Assembly: GCF_030812475.1 (NCBI RefSeq)
Contig: NZ_JAUSSR010000002.1
Span: 372,001-436,000 of the forward strand
Direction: 5' to 3'
DNA from: Pseudomonas lini
GTDB taxonomy: Bacteria; Pseudomonadota; Gammaproteobacteria; Pseudomonadales; Pseudomonadaceae
DNA length: 64,000 nt
Of this stretch, positions 49,289 to 57,568 are shown one piece after another; the first letter of the stretch is position 1, and every line of letters starts with the position of its first letter. The translations under genes were made by a program, and so were the position numbers. The notes below the pieces were generated by a model. The model was not told the origin of the DNA and searched no databases. It saw only the letters and a program-made list of their open reading frames with translations.

Positions 49289-51451
49289 ATGAGCAGTACA
49301 AAGAAATCCGCGCCAGAACCGCACGTCGAGACGCCATCGCGAATCCGTGAAGGACTGCCCTTCCCGCTCGGCGCGACCTGGGATGGCCTGGGGGTCAATT
49401 TCGCCTTGTTTTCCGCCAACGCCACCAAGGTGGAGCTGTGCATCTTCGATGACGCCGGCGAAGTCGAACTCGAGCGCATCGAGTTGCCGGAATACACCGA
49501 CGAGATCTATCACGGTTACCTGCCCGACGCGCATCCGGGGATGATCTACGGTTACCGCGTCCATGGTGCGTACGACCCGGCCAACGGTCATCGATTCAAC
49601 CACAACAAATTGCTGATCGACCCCTATGCCAAGCAATTGGTCGGCGAGTTGAAATGGTCCGAAGCCTTGTTCGGCTATACCATTGGCCACCCGGACGCCG
49701 ACCTCAGCTTCGATGAGCGTGACAGCGCGCCCTTCGTCCCCAAATGCAAGGTGATCGACCCGGCCCACACCTGGGGGCACGACCATCGTGTCAGCGTACC
49801 GTGGGACAAGACGATCATTTATGAGACTCACGTGCGCGGCATCAGCATGCGCCACCCTTCTGTCCCCGAGAACCAGCGTGGCACCTTCGCCGGCTTGATG
49901 GTCGATGATGTGCTGGAACATATCCGCAAGCTCGGTGTGTCGTCCGTGGAGTTGCTGCCTATCCATGCCTTCGTCAACGACCAGCACTTGCTGCACAAGG
50001 GCATGACCAATTACTGGGGCTACAACAGCATTGCCTTTTTCGCCCCCGATCCGCGGTACCTGGCCAGCGGCAAGATCGCCGAATTCAAGGAGATGGTCGC
50101 GCACCTGCACGAAGCCAATCTCGAAGTGATCCTCGACGTGGTCTACAACCATACCGCCGAGGGCAATGAACAGGGCCCGACCCTGTCCATGCGCGGCATC
50201 GACAATGCCTCGTACTACCGCTTGATGCCTGATGACAAACGCTACTACATCAACGACTCCGGCACCGGCAACACCCTGGACCTGAGTCACCCCTGTGTGC
50301 TGCAGATGGTCACCGACTCCCTGCGCTACTGGGCCACGGAAATGCACGTGGACGGTTTCCGCTTCGATCTGGCGACCATTCTCGGCCGTTACCACGAAGG
50401 CTTCGACGAACGTCACAGCTTCCTCGTTGCCTGTCGCCAGGACCCGGTGCTGCGCCAGGTGAAAATGATCGCCGAGCCGTGGGATTGCGGCCCCGGCGGT
50501 TATCAGGTCGGTGGTTTTCCGCCAGGTTGGGTCGAGTGGAACGACAAATTTCGCGACACCGTGCGCGCGTTCTGGAAAGGCGACGATGGCCAGCTCGCGG
50601 ACTTCGCCAGCCGTATGACCGCTTCCGGCGAGATGTTCAACCAGCGGGGTCGGCGGCCTTACGCCTCGTTGAACTTCATCACCGCCCACGACGGTTTCAC
50701 CCTTAACGACCTGGTCTCGTACAACGACAAGCACAACGAAGCCAACGACGAAGACAACCAGGACGGCAGCAACAACAACCTGTCGTGGAACCACGGTGTC
50801 GAAGGTCCGACCGACGATCCCGAGATCAATGAACTGCGTCAGCGCCAGATGCGTAACTTCTTCGCCACGCTGCTGCTGTCCCAAGGTACACCGATGCTGG
50901 TGGCCGGCGACGAATTCGCCCGCACCCAGGAAGGCAACAACAACGCCTATTGCCAGGACAGCGAGATCGGTTGGGTCAACTGGGACCTGAGCGAAGACGG
51001 CAAGGCCTTGCTCAAGTTCGTCAAACGCCTGATCAAGCTGCGCCTGGCCTACCCGATCCTGCGTCGCGGGCGTTTCCTGGTGGGCAATTACAACGAAGAC
51101 ATCGGGGTCAAGGACGTCACCTGGCTGGCGCCGGACGGCAGCGAGATGACCATCGAACAGTGGGAAGAAGCCCACGGACGGTGCCTGGGCATGCTGCTCG
51201 ACGGCCGCGCCCAGGAAACCGGGATTCGCCGCAAAGGTGGCGATGCGACCCTGCTGCTGGTGGTTAACGCCCATCATGATGTGGTCAATTTCCTGCTGCC
51301 GGAAGTGCCCGATGGCAGTTACTGGACCTGTATGATCGACACCAACCAACCTTCCATTCGCGGTCAGGAACGCTTCGAATTCGGTCACGAGTACTCGGTC
51401 ACCGGGCGTTCGCTGCTGCTGTTCGAATTGCAGCGTGAGGATGACGAGTGA
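49289..51451 (+). CDS. glgX: Glycogen debranching enzyme (720 aa)
   Basis: GH13 isoamylase-type enzyme that cleaves alpha-1,6 branches. CBM48 domain at the N-terminus (PFPLGATWDGLGVNFALFSA), barrel motifs VVYNHTAEGNEQGP, VDGFRFDLATILGR, AEPWDCGPGGYQVG with the acid/base Glu, and FITAHDGFTLNDLVSYNDKH. The start at 49289 follows GCAGGAGC; the longer frame from 49199 lacks a family N-terminus. Its stop lies two bases before the next start, so the following three genes seem to be part of the operon. Confidence 0.94.
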   Translation: MSSTKKSAPEPHVETPSRIREGLPFPLGATWDGLGVNFALFSANATKVELCIFDDAGEVELERIELPEYTDEIYHGYLPDAHPGMIYGYRVHGAYDPANGHRFNHNKLLIDPYAKQLVGELKWSEALFGYTIGHPDADLSFDERDSAPFVPKCKVIDPAHTWGHDHRVSVPWDKTIIYETHVRGISMRHPSVPENQRGTFAGLMVDDVLEHIRKLGVSSVELLPIHAFVNDQHLLHKGMTNYWGYNSIAFFAPDPRYLASGKIAEFKEMVAHLHEANLEVILDVVYNHTAEGNEQGPTLSMRGIDNASYYRLMPDDKRYYINDSGTGNTLDLSHPCVLQMVTDSLRYWATEMHVDGFRFDLATILGRYHEGFDERHSFLVACRQDPVLRQVKMIAEPWDCGPGGYQVGGFPPGWVEWNDKFRDTVRAFWKGDDGQLADFASRMTASGEMFNQRGRRPYASLNFITAHDGFTLNDLVSYNDKHNEANDEDNQDGSNNNLSWNHGVEGPTDDPEINELRQRQMRNFFATLLLSQGTPMLVAGDEFARTQEGNNNAYCQDSEIGWVNWDLSEDGKALLKFVKRLIKLRLAYPILRRGRFLVGNYNEDIGVKDVTWLAPDGSEMTIEQWEEAHGRCLGMLLDGRAQETGIRRKGGDATLLLVVNAHHDVVNFLLPEVPDGSYWTCMIDTNQPSIRGQERFEFGHEYSVTGRSLLLFELQREDDE

Positions 51452-51452
51452 A

Positions 51453-52442
51453 ATGGACCTCCAGGGTTTCCTGCATCGTCTGTCACCGGATTACGCTGAC
51501 ACCCAAGCGTTAGGCCGGTGCCTGCGGGCGCTGGTGGAAGCAGGTCTCGATCGGCTTCCGCTGCCCGGCAGTGGCCGGACCCTGGAGCGATTTCAGGCGC
51601 TGGCCGAGGTCGGCGGGCATGATCTGGGGTTGTGCAAGTTGTACGAGGGCCATACAGATGCGCTGGCGATCATCCGGCAACTCGGTGGATCGCCAACACC
51701 GGGCAGTACATGGGGCATGTGGGCCGCCGAACCGCCCCAGGCGCGGGTCCGGATCAGCCCACAGGGGCAATCGATTGTACTGAACGGATGCAAGGCCTGG
51801 TGTTCCGGCGCTGCGGTGTTGAACCACGGTTTGCTGACCGCCTGGGACGAGCAGGATCGACAGCAACTGGTGGCGGTGGCGCTGGATCAACCCGGTGTGA
51901 CCATCACCGATCAAGGCTGGCACGCCGTCGGCATGGGTGCGACCGGCAGCGTCGACGTGCTGTTCGACGGCGCCAGGGCGCACGCCATCGGCCAGCCCGG
52001 CGACTACCTGCAACGCCCCGGCTTCTGGCAAGGCGGGATCGGTATTGCCGCCTGTTGGTATGGCGCCGCTCAACGCATTGCCGAACGTCTGCGCAGTCAC
52101 TGCGCCCACCACGAAGAACCCCATGCCCTGGCCCACCTCGGGGCGGTGGATAGCGCATTGCAGGCCGCTGCCGAGGTGCTGCGCGGTAGTGCCCTGGGCA
52201 TCGATGCCGCTCCACTGGACAATGCCGAGCTGCTGGCTCGTCGCGTGCGGGCGGTGGTCGAGCATAGCGCCGAACAGGTCATCCTGCATGTCGGCCATGG
52301 CTTGGGCGCCGGTCCCTATTGCAAGGATCGACAATTCGCCCGGCTGATCGCCGACCTGCCGGTGTTCCTGCGTCAGAGCCACGCCGAACGAGACCTTGCG
52401 GCGCTGGGTCGACAGGTCATCAACGGAACATGGAGCCTATGA
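51453..52442 (+). CDS. Acyl-CoA dehydrogenase-fold flavoprotein, atypical (329 aa)
   Basis: Short ACAD-like protein: middle domain with GSTWGMWAAEPPQARVRI and the SIVLNGCKAWCSGA strand, helical C-domain ending LRQSHAERDLAALGRQV. The usual C-terminal base motif YEGTSE is absent, and the chain is about 50 residues shorter than true ACADs. The ERDL ending recalls ACAD-fold monooxygenases such as DszC. The start is ATG 51453; ATG 51441 is four codons earlier. It sits directly after glgX and overlaps the deacetylase by four bases. Substrate unknown; oxidation of an amine or thioester is possible. Confidence 0.72.
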   Translation: MDLQGFLHRLSPDYADTQALGRCLRALVEAGLDRLPLPGSGRTLERFQALAEVGGHDLGLCKLYEGHTDALAIIRQLGGSPTPGSTWGMWAAEPPQARVRISPQGQSIVLNGCKAWCSGAAVLNHGLLTAWDEQDRQQLVAVALDQPGVTITDQGWHAVGMGATGSVDVLFDGARAHAIGQPGDYLQRPGFWQGGIGIAACWYGAAQRIAERLRSHCAHHEEPHALAHLGAVDSALQAAAEVLRGSALGIDAAPLDNAELLARRVRAVVEHSAEQVILHVGHGLGAGPYCKDRQFARLIADLPVFLRQSHAERDLAALGRQVINGTWSL

Positions 52443-53197
52443 AAACCAATCCAATCGTCGGTCAGGGTACGCCGCTGCACCTGTGGCAAACGTCCAGCCA
52501 CCTGGCGCAGCTACCGGTGATCGACATCCTGGCGCTGGTGCCGGAGGGTTCCCGGGCCGTGATCATCGCGCCCCATCCGGACGATGAAGTGCTGGGCTGC
52601 GGCGGCTTCCTGCAACTGCTCGCGGCGGCTGATCGTGCGCTGCAGTTGATCTCGGTCACCGATGGCAGTGCCAGTCACCCGGGGTCCGAGCGCTGGCCGG
52701 TGGAACGTCTGAGTGCGGTCCGCCCCCAGGAGTCCGCCGAAGCCCTGCGCCGTCTAGGCTTGCCGCTGCACAGTCTGAAATGGTTGCGCGGCGGCTTTGC
52801 GGACAGTCGGGTGGCGGCGCGGGAAGCCGAGTTGAGCGCGTTCATCGAACGCCACCTGTGTGCCAGCGATGTGGTGTTTACCACCTGGCGCGAAGACGGT
52901 CATTGCGACCACGAGGCCGTGGGTCGTGCCAGCGCCGAGGCGGCCCGACGCGTCGGTGCCACTTTGCACGAACTGCCCGTCTGGACCTGGCACTGGGCAA
53001 CCCCCGATGACAGTGGTGTGCCGTGGCACCGGGCGCGAAAAGTCTTGCTCACGCCGCATCAGGTGGCGCGCAAGCGTCATGCCGTACACGCCTTCGCCAG
53101 CCAGTTGGAAGGCGATCCGCGCATCGGCTTGCCGCCGGTCCTGGCCCCCTATGTGCTCGATCGATTGCTGCAACCTTTCGAGGTGGTGTTTCTATGA
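52439..53197 (+). CDS. PIG-L (LmbE) family deacetylase, intact active site (252 aa)
   Basis: Zinc N-deacetylase fold. The motif APHPDDE gives zinc ligands H46 and D49 and the catalytic base D48; the third ligand is H158 in HCDHEAVGR. The family removes acetyl groups from GlcNAc-type sugars (PIG-L, MshB, BshB). It overlaps the flavoprotein gene and the methyltransferase gene by four bases on each side, so the three are made together. A second copy lies at 53957. A longer upstream frame in the same phase is inside the flavoprotein gene and is not real. Confidence 0.88.
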   Translation: MKTNPIVGQGTPLHLWQTSSHLAQLPVIDILALVPEGSRAVIIAPHPDDEVLGCGGFLQLLAAADRALQLISVTDGSASHPGSERWPVERLSAVRPQESAEALRRLGLPLHSLKWLRGGFADSRVAAREAELSAFIERHLCASDVVFTTWREDGHCDHEAVGRASAEAARRVGATLHELPVWTWHWATPDDSGVPWHRARKVLLTPHQVARKRHAVHAFASQLEGDPRIGLPPVLAPYVLDRLLQPFEVVFL

Positions 53198-53793
53198 GCG
53201 TCGAGGATCGCTACTTCGACGGGTTGTTTGCAGGTAGCGATGATCCTTGGGCGTTCCGCGATCGTTGGTATGAACAGCGCAAACGTGCCATCACCCTGGC
53301 CGCGCTGCCCCGGGCGCACTATCGCGCCATCTTCGAGCCGGGTTGCGCCAACGGCGAACTGAGTGCGGATCTGGCCGCCCGCTGCGACCGCCTGCTGTGT
53401 TGCGACACCGCGGCCGCGGCGGTGGCACTGGCCCGCACTCGTCTGAGCCTGTTCGATCATGCTGAAGTCCGCCAGAGCCGTTTGCCGGGCGATTGGCCCA
53501 ACGAACAGTTCGACCTGATCGTGCTCAGCGAAGTCGGCTATTACCTGGATGCCCCGGATCTCAAGCAACTGATCGAACGCGCCGCAAAATCGCTGACCGC
53601 CGACGGCCAGCTCCTGGCGTGTCACTGGCGCCCGCCGATCGATGGCTGTCCGCTCAATGCCCGGCTCGTTCATGACCTGCTCCACGAGCATTTGCACCTG
53701 CCGCGCCTGGTCCTGCATCAGGAGGCCGATTTCCTGTTGGAACTATGGAGCCGCGAACCCCGTTCGGTGGCGGCCCTGGAAGGCTTGCGATGA
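53194..53793 (+). CDS. NodS-like SAM-dependent methyltransferase (199 aa)
   Basis: Class I methyltransferase with motif I IFEPGCANGELSADL (about 47-61), CDTAAAAVALAR and the LIVLSEVGYYL post-motif. The N-terminal SDDPWAFRDRWYEQRK is the pattern of the NodS family, whose rhizobial member N-methylates the free amine of a deacetylated chito-oligosaccharide. Having a PIG-L deacetylase gene directly upstream, with a four-base overlap, gives the same order of steps (deacetylate, then methylate). The real substrate is unknown. Confidence 0.82.
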   Translation: MSVEDRYFDGLFAGSDDPWAFRDRWYEQRKRAITLAALPRAHYRAIFEPGCANGELSADLAARCDRLLCCDTAAAAVALARTRLSLFDHAEVRQSRLPGDWPNEQFDLIVLSEVGYYLDAPDLKQLIERAAKSLTADGQLLACHWRPPIDGCPLNARLVHDLLHEHLHLPRLVLHQEADFLLELWSREPRSVAALEGLR

Positions 53794-53956
53794 TGAAAGG
53801 TTTTTTCATGTGCGAGGCTCGTCCAGGCCAAAAAGATAAAAAACGTACCAGATAGATCATCGACGCGACGAATAGCCTGACATGAGCAATACTCTGCTCG
53901 CGGCAATCCAGGGTTGGGAGCGCTGCACTTTGTAATCAGACAAGGATGTAGCACCG

Positions 53957-54715
53957 ATGAAGACTGTTTCCGTCAATGAAAGCAGCCACCCCGCGCAGAT
54001 CTGGAACAGCGCCCCTCAACTGAACACCATTCCCGTCATCAATACCGAAACCCTGGTGCCCCTTGGCGCGCGTGTCGTGGTGATCGCGCCGCATCCCGGG
54101 GATGAAGTCGTGACCTGCGGCGGCTTGCTGCAGTTGCTCAGCACCCTCGGGCATCCCCTGCAATTGATTTCCATGAGCGACGGCAGCGCCAGCCATCCGG
54201 GGTCGCAGCAGTGGTCGGAGAAACGCCTGAGTGTGTTTCGCCCCCAGGAAAGCGTCGAGGCCTTGCGCCGGCTGGGGTTACCGATGCACAGCCTGAAGTG
54301 GATTCGCGGCGGTTTCACCGACAACGCCTTGGCCGGGCGGGAACTTCAACTGACTCAATTCATCGCCCGTTACCTGCGCCCCGGCGACGTGGTATTCAGC
54401 ACCTGGGGCGAGGACAGCAATAATGACCATGCTGCGGTTGGCCGGGCCAGCGCCAAGGCGGCAGCCATGGTGGGTGCAACGTTTCATGAAGTACCGCTCT
54501 GGGCCTGGCACTGGCCGACCCGCAATCGCGGCATGATTCCGTGGCATCGCGCGCGCAAGATCCGGCTCGATACCTGGACCGTCGCACGCAAAAGCCACGC
54601 CACCCACGCCTACGCCAGCCAGCTCGACGGCGAACCGGCCATCGGCCTCGTCCCGCTGCTGCCCCGGGTATTGCTGGAGCGAATACGCTTGCCGTATGAA
54701 ATAGTCTTCGTCTGA
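53957..54715 (+). CDS. PIG-L family protein, paralogue lacking the catalytic Asp (252 aa)
   Basis: Aligns with the deacetylase at 52439 over all 252 residues without a gap, about 57 percent identical by hand count. The motif here is APHPGDE: the zinc ligands H46, D49 and H158 (NNDHAAVGR) remain, but the catalytic base at position 48 is Gly (codon GGG) in place of Asp. AAGGA lies ten bases before the ATG. A 163-base gap with no REP separates it from the methyltransferase gene. It may be a regulatory partner, a binding protein or an enzyme with another mechanism. Confidence 0.82.
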   Translation: MKTVSVNESSHPAQIWNSAPQLNTIPVINTETLVPLGARVVVIAPHPGDEVVTCGGLLQLLSTLGHPLQLISMSDGSASHPGSQQWSEKRLSVFRPQESVEALRRLGLPMHSLKWIRGGFTDNALAGRELQLTQFIARYLRPGDVVFSTWGEDSNNDHAAVGRASAKAAAMVGATFHEVPLWAWHWPTRNRGMIPWHRARKIRLDTWTVARKSHATHAYASQLDGEPAIGLVPLLPRVLLERIRLPYEIVFV

Positions 54716-54786
54716 GCCAACGCCGATCCCACATTGGACTTTACCAACTCGGGATTTGGGTACGCTCGATTGTGGACACGCCAAAC

Positions 54787-54875
54787 CCTGTGGGATCTGG
54801 CTTGCCAAAGAAGGCGTTTTCATTAGCACCGCAAGGCTCGAGGCCGCCTTCGCCGGCAAGCCGGCTCCTACAGGG
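54787..54875. repeat. REP-type inverted repeat pair
   Basis: Left arm CCTGTGGGATCTGGCTTGCC (partly decayed) and right arm GCCGGCAAGCCGGCTCCTAC. It lies between the second PIG-L gene and the EEP gene. Confidence 0.75.
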
Positions 54876-54977
54876 ATTTTATTTGAGCCATGAAACCAAT
54901 GTCACGACGAATCCCGCTGAACTGCCGGCCCCCGCATCAGTCGCATACATATGCAGCCCGAAATCAGAGGAGTGAAC

Positions 54978-55778
54978 GTGACCAGTGATTCCAAGCCGCA
55001 GAGCATCGAATCCACGCCGTTGGAAATACCTGCGGTGGTTCATCGGCTGAGAGTGCTCACCGTCAATACCCACAAAGGTTTTACCGCGCTCAACCGACGC
55101 TTCATTCTTCCCGAACTGCGCGAAGCGGTGCGCAGCACCTCGGCCGACCTGGTCTTCCTGCAGGAAGTCGTCGGCGAGCACGAGCGTCATTCCTCTCGTT
55201 TCAACAATTGGCCGCAAACCTCGCAATACGAGTTCCTGGCCGACAGCATGTGGAACGACTTCGCCTACGGCCGCAACGCGGTTTACCCCGACGGTCACCA
55301 CGGCAATGCCCTGCTGTCGAAATACCCCATCCGCGAATACCGCAACCTCGACGTGTCGATCACCGGCCCCGAACGCCGCGGCCTGCTGCATTGTGTGCTG
55401 GAGGTCCCGGGGCACGCCGAAGTCCATGCGATCTGCGTGCACCTGAGCCTGCTGGAAAGCCATCGTCAGCTGCAACTTCAGCTCTTGTGCCAGTTGCTCG
55501 AATCCTTGCCTGACGATGCGCCTGTCATCATCGCCGGCGACTTCAACGACTGGCAGCTCCAGGGCAATGCCGCACTGATCCGTCGCGACTACCTGCATGA
55601 AGCCTTCGAACGCCATCATGGCCGCCCCGCGAAGACTTATCCGGCGCGGTTCCCGCTGCTGCGCCTGGACCGGATTTACCTGCGCAACGCCAGCAGCCAT
55701 GACCCTCGGATATTGGGCACCCGGCCGTGGACACACCTGTCGGATCACTTGCCTCTGGCGGTGGAAGTCCACCTCTGA
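54978..55778 (+). CDS. Endonuclease/exonuclease/phosphatase (EEP) family protein (266 aa)
   Basis: EEP-fold phosphoesterase with the usual order of motifs: [18 protein letters not shown] with the metal Glu, [27 protein letters not shown] and [11 protein letters not shown]. Members hydrolyse nucleic acids, inositol phosphates or phospholipids; in Pseudomonas and E. coli (YbhP) this subgroup is often next to a cardiolipin synthase gene, but none follows here. I prefer GTG 54978 because GAGGAG lies five bases upstream; an ATG at 54951 in the same frame has no ribosome site. Confidence 0.85.
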   Translation: MTSDSKPQSIESTPLEIPAVVHRLRVLTVNTHKGFTALNRRFILPELREAVRSTSADLVFLQEVVGEHERHSSRFNNWPQTSQYEFLADSMWNDFAYGRNAVYPDGHHGNALLSKYPIREYRNLDVSITGPERRGLLHCVLEVPGHAEVHAICVHLSLLESHRQLQLQLLCQLLESLPDDAPVIIAGDFNDWQLQGNAALIRRDYLHEAFERHHGRPAKTYPARFPLLRLDRIYLRNASSHDPRILGTRPWTHLSDHLPLAVEVHL

Positions 55779-55868
55779 AGATCCGCCTGTAACGGGCCTG
55801 AACGCTTCAACGACGGGACATTGACGGGCAATCCCCTGATTTTTGTCACAAATCCTTGCGACACCAGG

Positions 55869-56033
55869 ATCTACCAGCTGGTGGTCCTCCACCGCCAGGA
55901 TGACGGTTTTTCACACCTATCGTTCGACTCCGACAGCGCCTGGACCGGTTGCCGCGGGGTGCGGTTAAAAATTCGCTACACAATCGCCGGTCTGCCACTG
56001 AAACCTTTCCGGCGCGCCAACCTGTGGAACACA
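55869..56033 (+). pseudogene. Remnant of an autotransporter beta-barrel
   Basis: An open 82-codon frame (55821-56069) contains IYQLVVLHRQDDGFSHLSFD and then SAWTGCRGVRLK, YTIAGLPLKPF, RANLWNT. This lines up with the barrel of the intact gene downstream (TSWSGRVGARLK, YDINGLPVEPY, RTNLWHT) and with the usual pertactin-type barrel wording. Nothing before or after matches a start, signal or the C-terminal strands, and there is no ribosome site. It is therefore a broken fragment and not a working gene. Confidence 0.7.
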
Positions 56034-56389
56034 AATTCTCCAGAGCCGGCACGGCACGTTCGAGGATAGGTTGCTGACAATGGCGAGGGCTTTGGTTCGC
56101 GCTTTTTTGACGATCTGACGAACAAACAAGAGGTTAGAGAAGCGCCATAATTCAGTCACTTATAGGCCCTAAAAATACCAGTACCGCTCATCGGCCAATT
56201 TCTTGACGCAATGGCAAAGGGCTTCTTAGCTACACCTTACTACCCCCGGAACCATATCAGGGGCAAGCCTACGGACTCCCGCCATAACGGGCGGCCAGAG
56301 GTTTGCCCAACCCATTCGGTCGCCCCTCATTCGGGGTAGGAGAAAGGCGCCATAGCGAGATAAGGCATGCTATTGCAAGGAAGACCTCC
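56034..56389. promoter_or_regulatory. Structured leader before the autotransporter gene
   Basis: 356 bases without a gene, lower in GC than the surroundings. At 56262-56309 GGGCAAGCCT pairs with AGGTTTGCCC around an inner CCGCC/GGCGG hairpin, and a second small hairpin CCCC-TCATTC-GGGG follows at 56323-56336. AAGGA lies about eight bases before the ATG at 56390. The stems could be a cis-regulatory RNA; I do not recognise a known riboswitch. Confidence 0.4.
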
Positions 56390-57457
56390 ATGAAAAATCC
56401 ACTCAGCCCGCAAGAGATCAAATTCACGTTTTGCACGGTCTCGAGTTCTCTCCTGCTGTGCTCAGCCATGGAGACCCACGCTTCGCCAGAAGATCAAGCA
56501 GCTACCCCCTGGTATGACCAGGAGGTTCAGATGCTGACCTTGCCCTCCCTCGCTACCACCTATCCTGGCCACTTCGGTCCCAACCCTGACATGCGCAGTT
56601 CACATCTCACCGTTGAGGACGCCGCCCCCCTGGCCTGGGATCAGATCTATGGGCAGGCATCGAGGCAGGCGCTGACCGATTATCAAGCCCAGGGCTCGTC
56701 GATTCCGGACGCCAACCAATTCAAAGGCCCGGCGATGCTCACCGTTCGAAGCGGCAGCGGTCATACCCAGCGGGTCGGCCTGATAGGCGGTACGAGCCAC
56801 TTCCAGGGTAATAGCAACGGTTTGTTGACCAGTCGTGCCCTTTCCGATCCCCAGACCGATACCCTCAACCTGCAAGGCGAGAGCCTCGGCGCTTATTGGA
56901 GCCTGACCGGCCCCCAAGGCTGGCACGTCGACTTGAGCGCCAGTGGCGGCCGGGTCAACGGCTACAGCCGTAATAGCGAAGGCGCCCGGCAGGTGACCGA
57001 AGGCAGCGCGGTAACGCTGTCGGTGGAAGGTGGTTTTGCGATCGGCCTGAGCGAAAACTGGGTGGTCGAACCCCAGGCGCAATTGATCAATCAACGGATC
57101 ACCCTGGACACCCCCAATGCAAGCTCGAGGGATGCCACCTCCAGTGACCTGACCTCCTGGAGCGGTCGCGTCGGTGCAAGGTTGAAAGGTAGTTACGACA
57201 TCAACGGCCTGCCCGTCGAACCTTATGTGCGGACCAACTTGTGGCACACGGTGTACACCGGCAATTCGGTCACCCTCGATCAAGTCGACAAGATCAGCAG
57301 CAGCCGCTATTCGTCGACGGTCGAAGTGGGTTTGGGGTTGGTGGCCCGGGTGACGCCCGCGCTGAGTCTATACGTCAGTGCCGATTACAGCAGTGATGTG
57401 GATGACAATGATTTGAACGGGTTGATTGGGAGTCTTGGGGTGCGGATGCGGTGGTGA
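56390..57457 (+). CDS. Autotransporter beta-barrel domain protein without a passenger (355 aa)
   Basis: N-terminal signal-like stretch FTFCTVSSSLLLCSAMETHA, about 100 residues of linker, then a pertactin-type outer-membrane barrel from about residue 110: HTQRVGLIGGTS, GESLGAYWSLTG, GWHVDLSASGGRV, WSGRVGARLKGSYDING and the closing GSLGVRMRW, which ends in an aromatic residue as outer-membrane barrels do. Classical autotransporters have a long passenger before the barrel; here it is missing. Either the gene was truncated at the 5' end, or it is a barrel-only protein. The ATG at 56390 is preferred to the longer frame from 56303. Confidence 0.8.
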   Translation: MKNPLSPQEIKFTFCTVSSSLLLCSAMETHASPEDQAATPWYDQEVQMLTLPSLATTYPGHFGPNPDMRSSHLTVEDAAPLAWDQIYGQASRQALTDYQAQGSSIPDANQFKGPAMLTVRSGSGHTQRVGLIGGTSHFQGNSNGLLTSRALSDPQTDTLNLQGESLGAYWSLTGPQGWHVDLSASGGRVNGYSRNSEGARQVTEGSAVTLSVEGGFAIGLSENWVVEPQAQLINQRITLDTPNASSRDATSSDLTSWSGRVGARLKGSYDINGLPVEPYVRTNLWHTVYTGNSVTLDQVDKISSSRYSSTVEVGLGLVARVTPALSLYVSADYSSDVDDNDLNGLIGSLGVRMRW

Positions 57458-57494
57458 GTGTTTGTCTTCAAAGAATGCATTGTCGGATCTGACG

Positions 57495-57550
57495 CCTTCG
57501 TCGGAATGCCACCCGGAGCGAGCTTGCTCGGGGTGGCGTTCCGACGAAGG
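57495..57550. repeat. REP-like hairpin between convergent genes
   Basis: CCTTCGTCGGAATGCCACCC pairs with the complement ending GGTGGCGTTCCGACGAAGG around GGAGCGAGCTTGCTCG. It is flanked by ATCTGACG and GTGTCAGAT words also found in the spacer of the composite REP elements. It lies between the stops of the autotransporter gene and glgB, so it may serve as a two-way terminator. Confidence 0.75.
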
Positions 57551-57568
57551 GCGCGACGCGGTGTCAGA

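Noticed and set aside
43822..51388. Long open frames on the minus strand opposite malQ, treY and glgX (up to about 740 codons)
   Set aside because: They mirror the high-GC third positions of the plus-strand genes, have no family motifs or ribosome sites, and the plus-strand proteins are certain.
56262..56336. Known riboswitch class (c-di-GMP, guanidine, fluoride) in the autotransporter leader
   Set aside because: Stems are present, but the conserved loop sequences of these classes could not be found.
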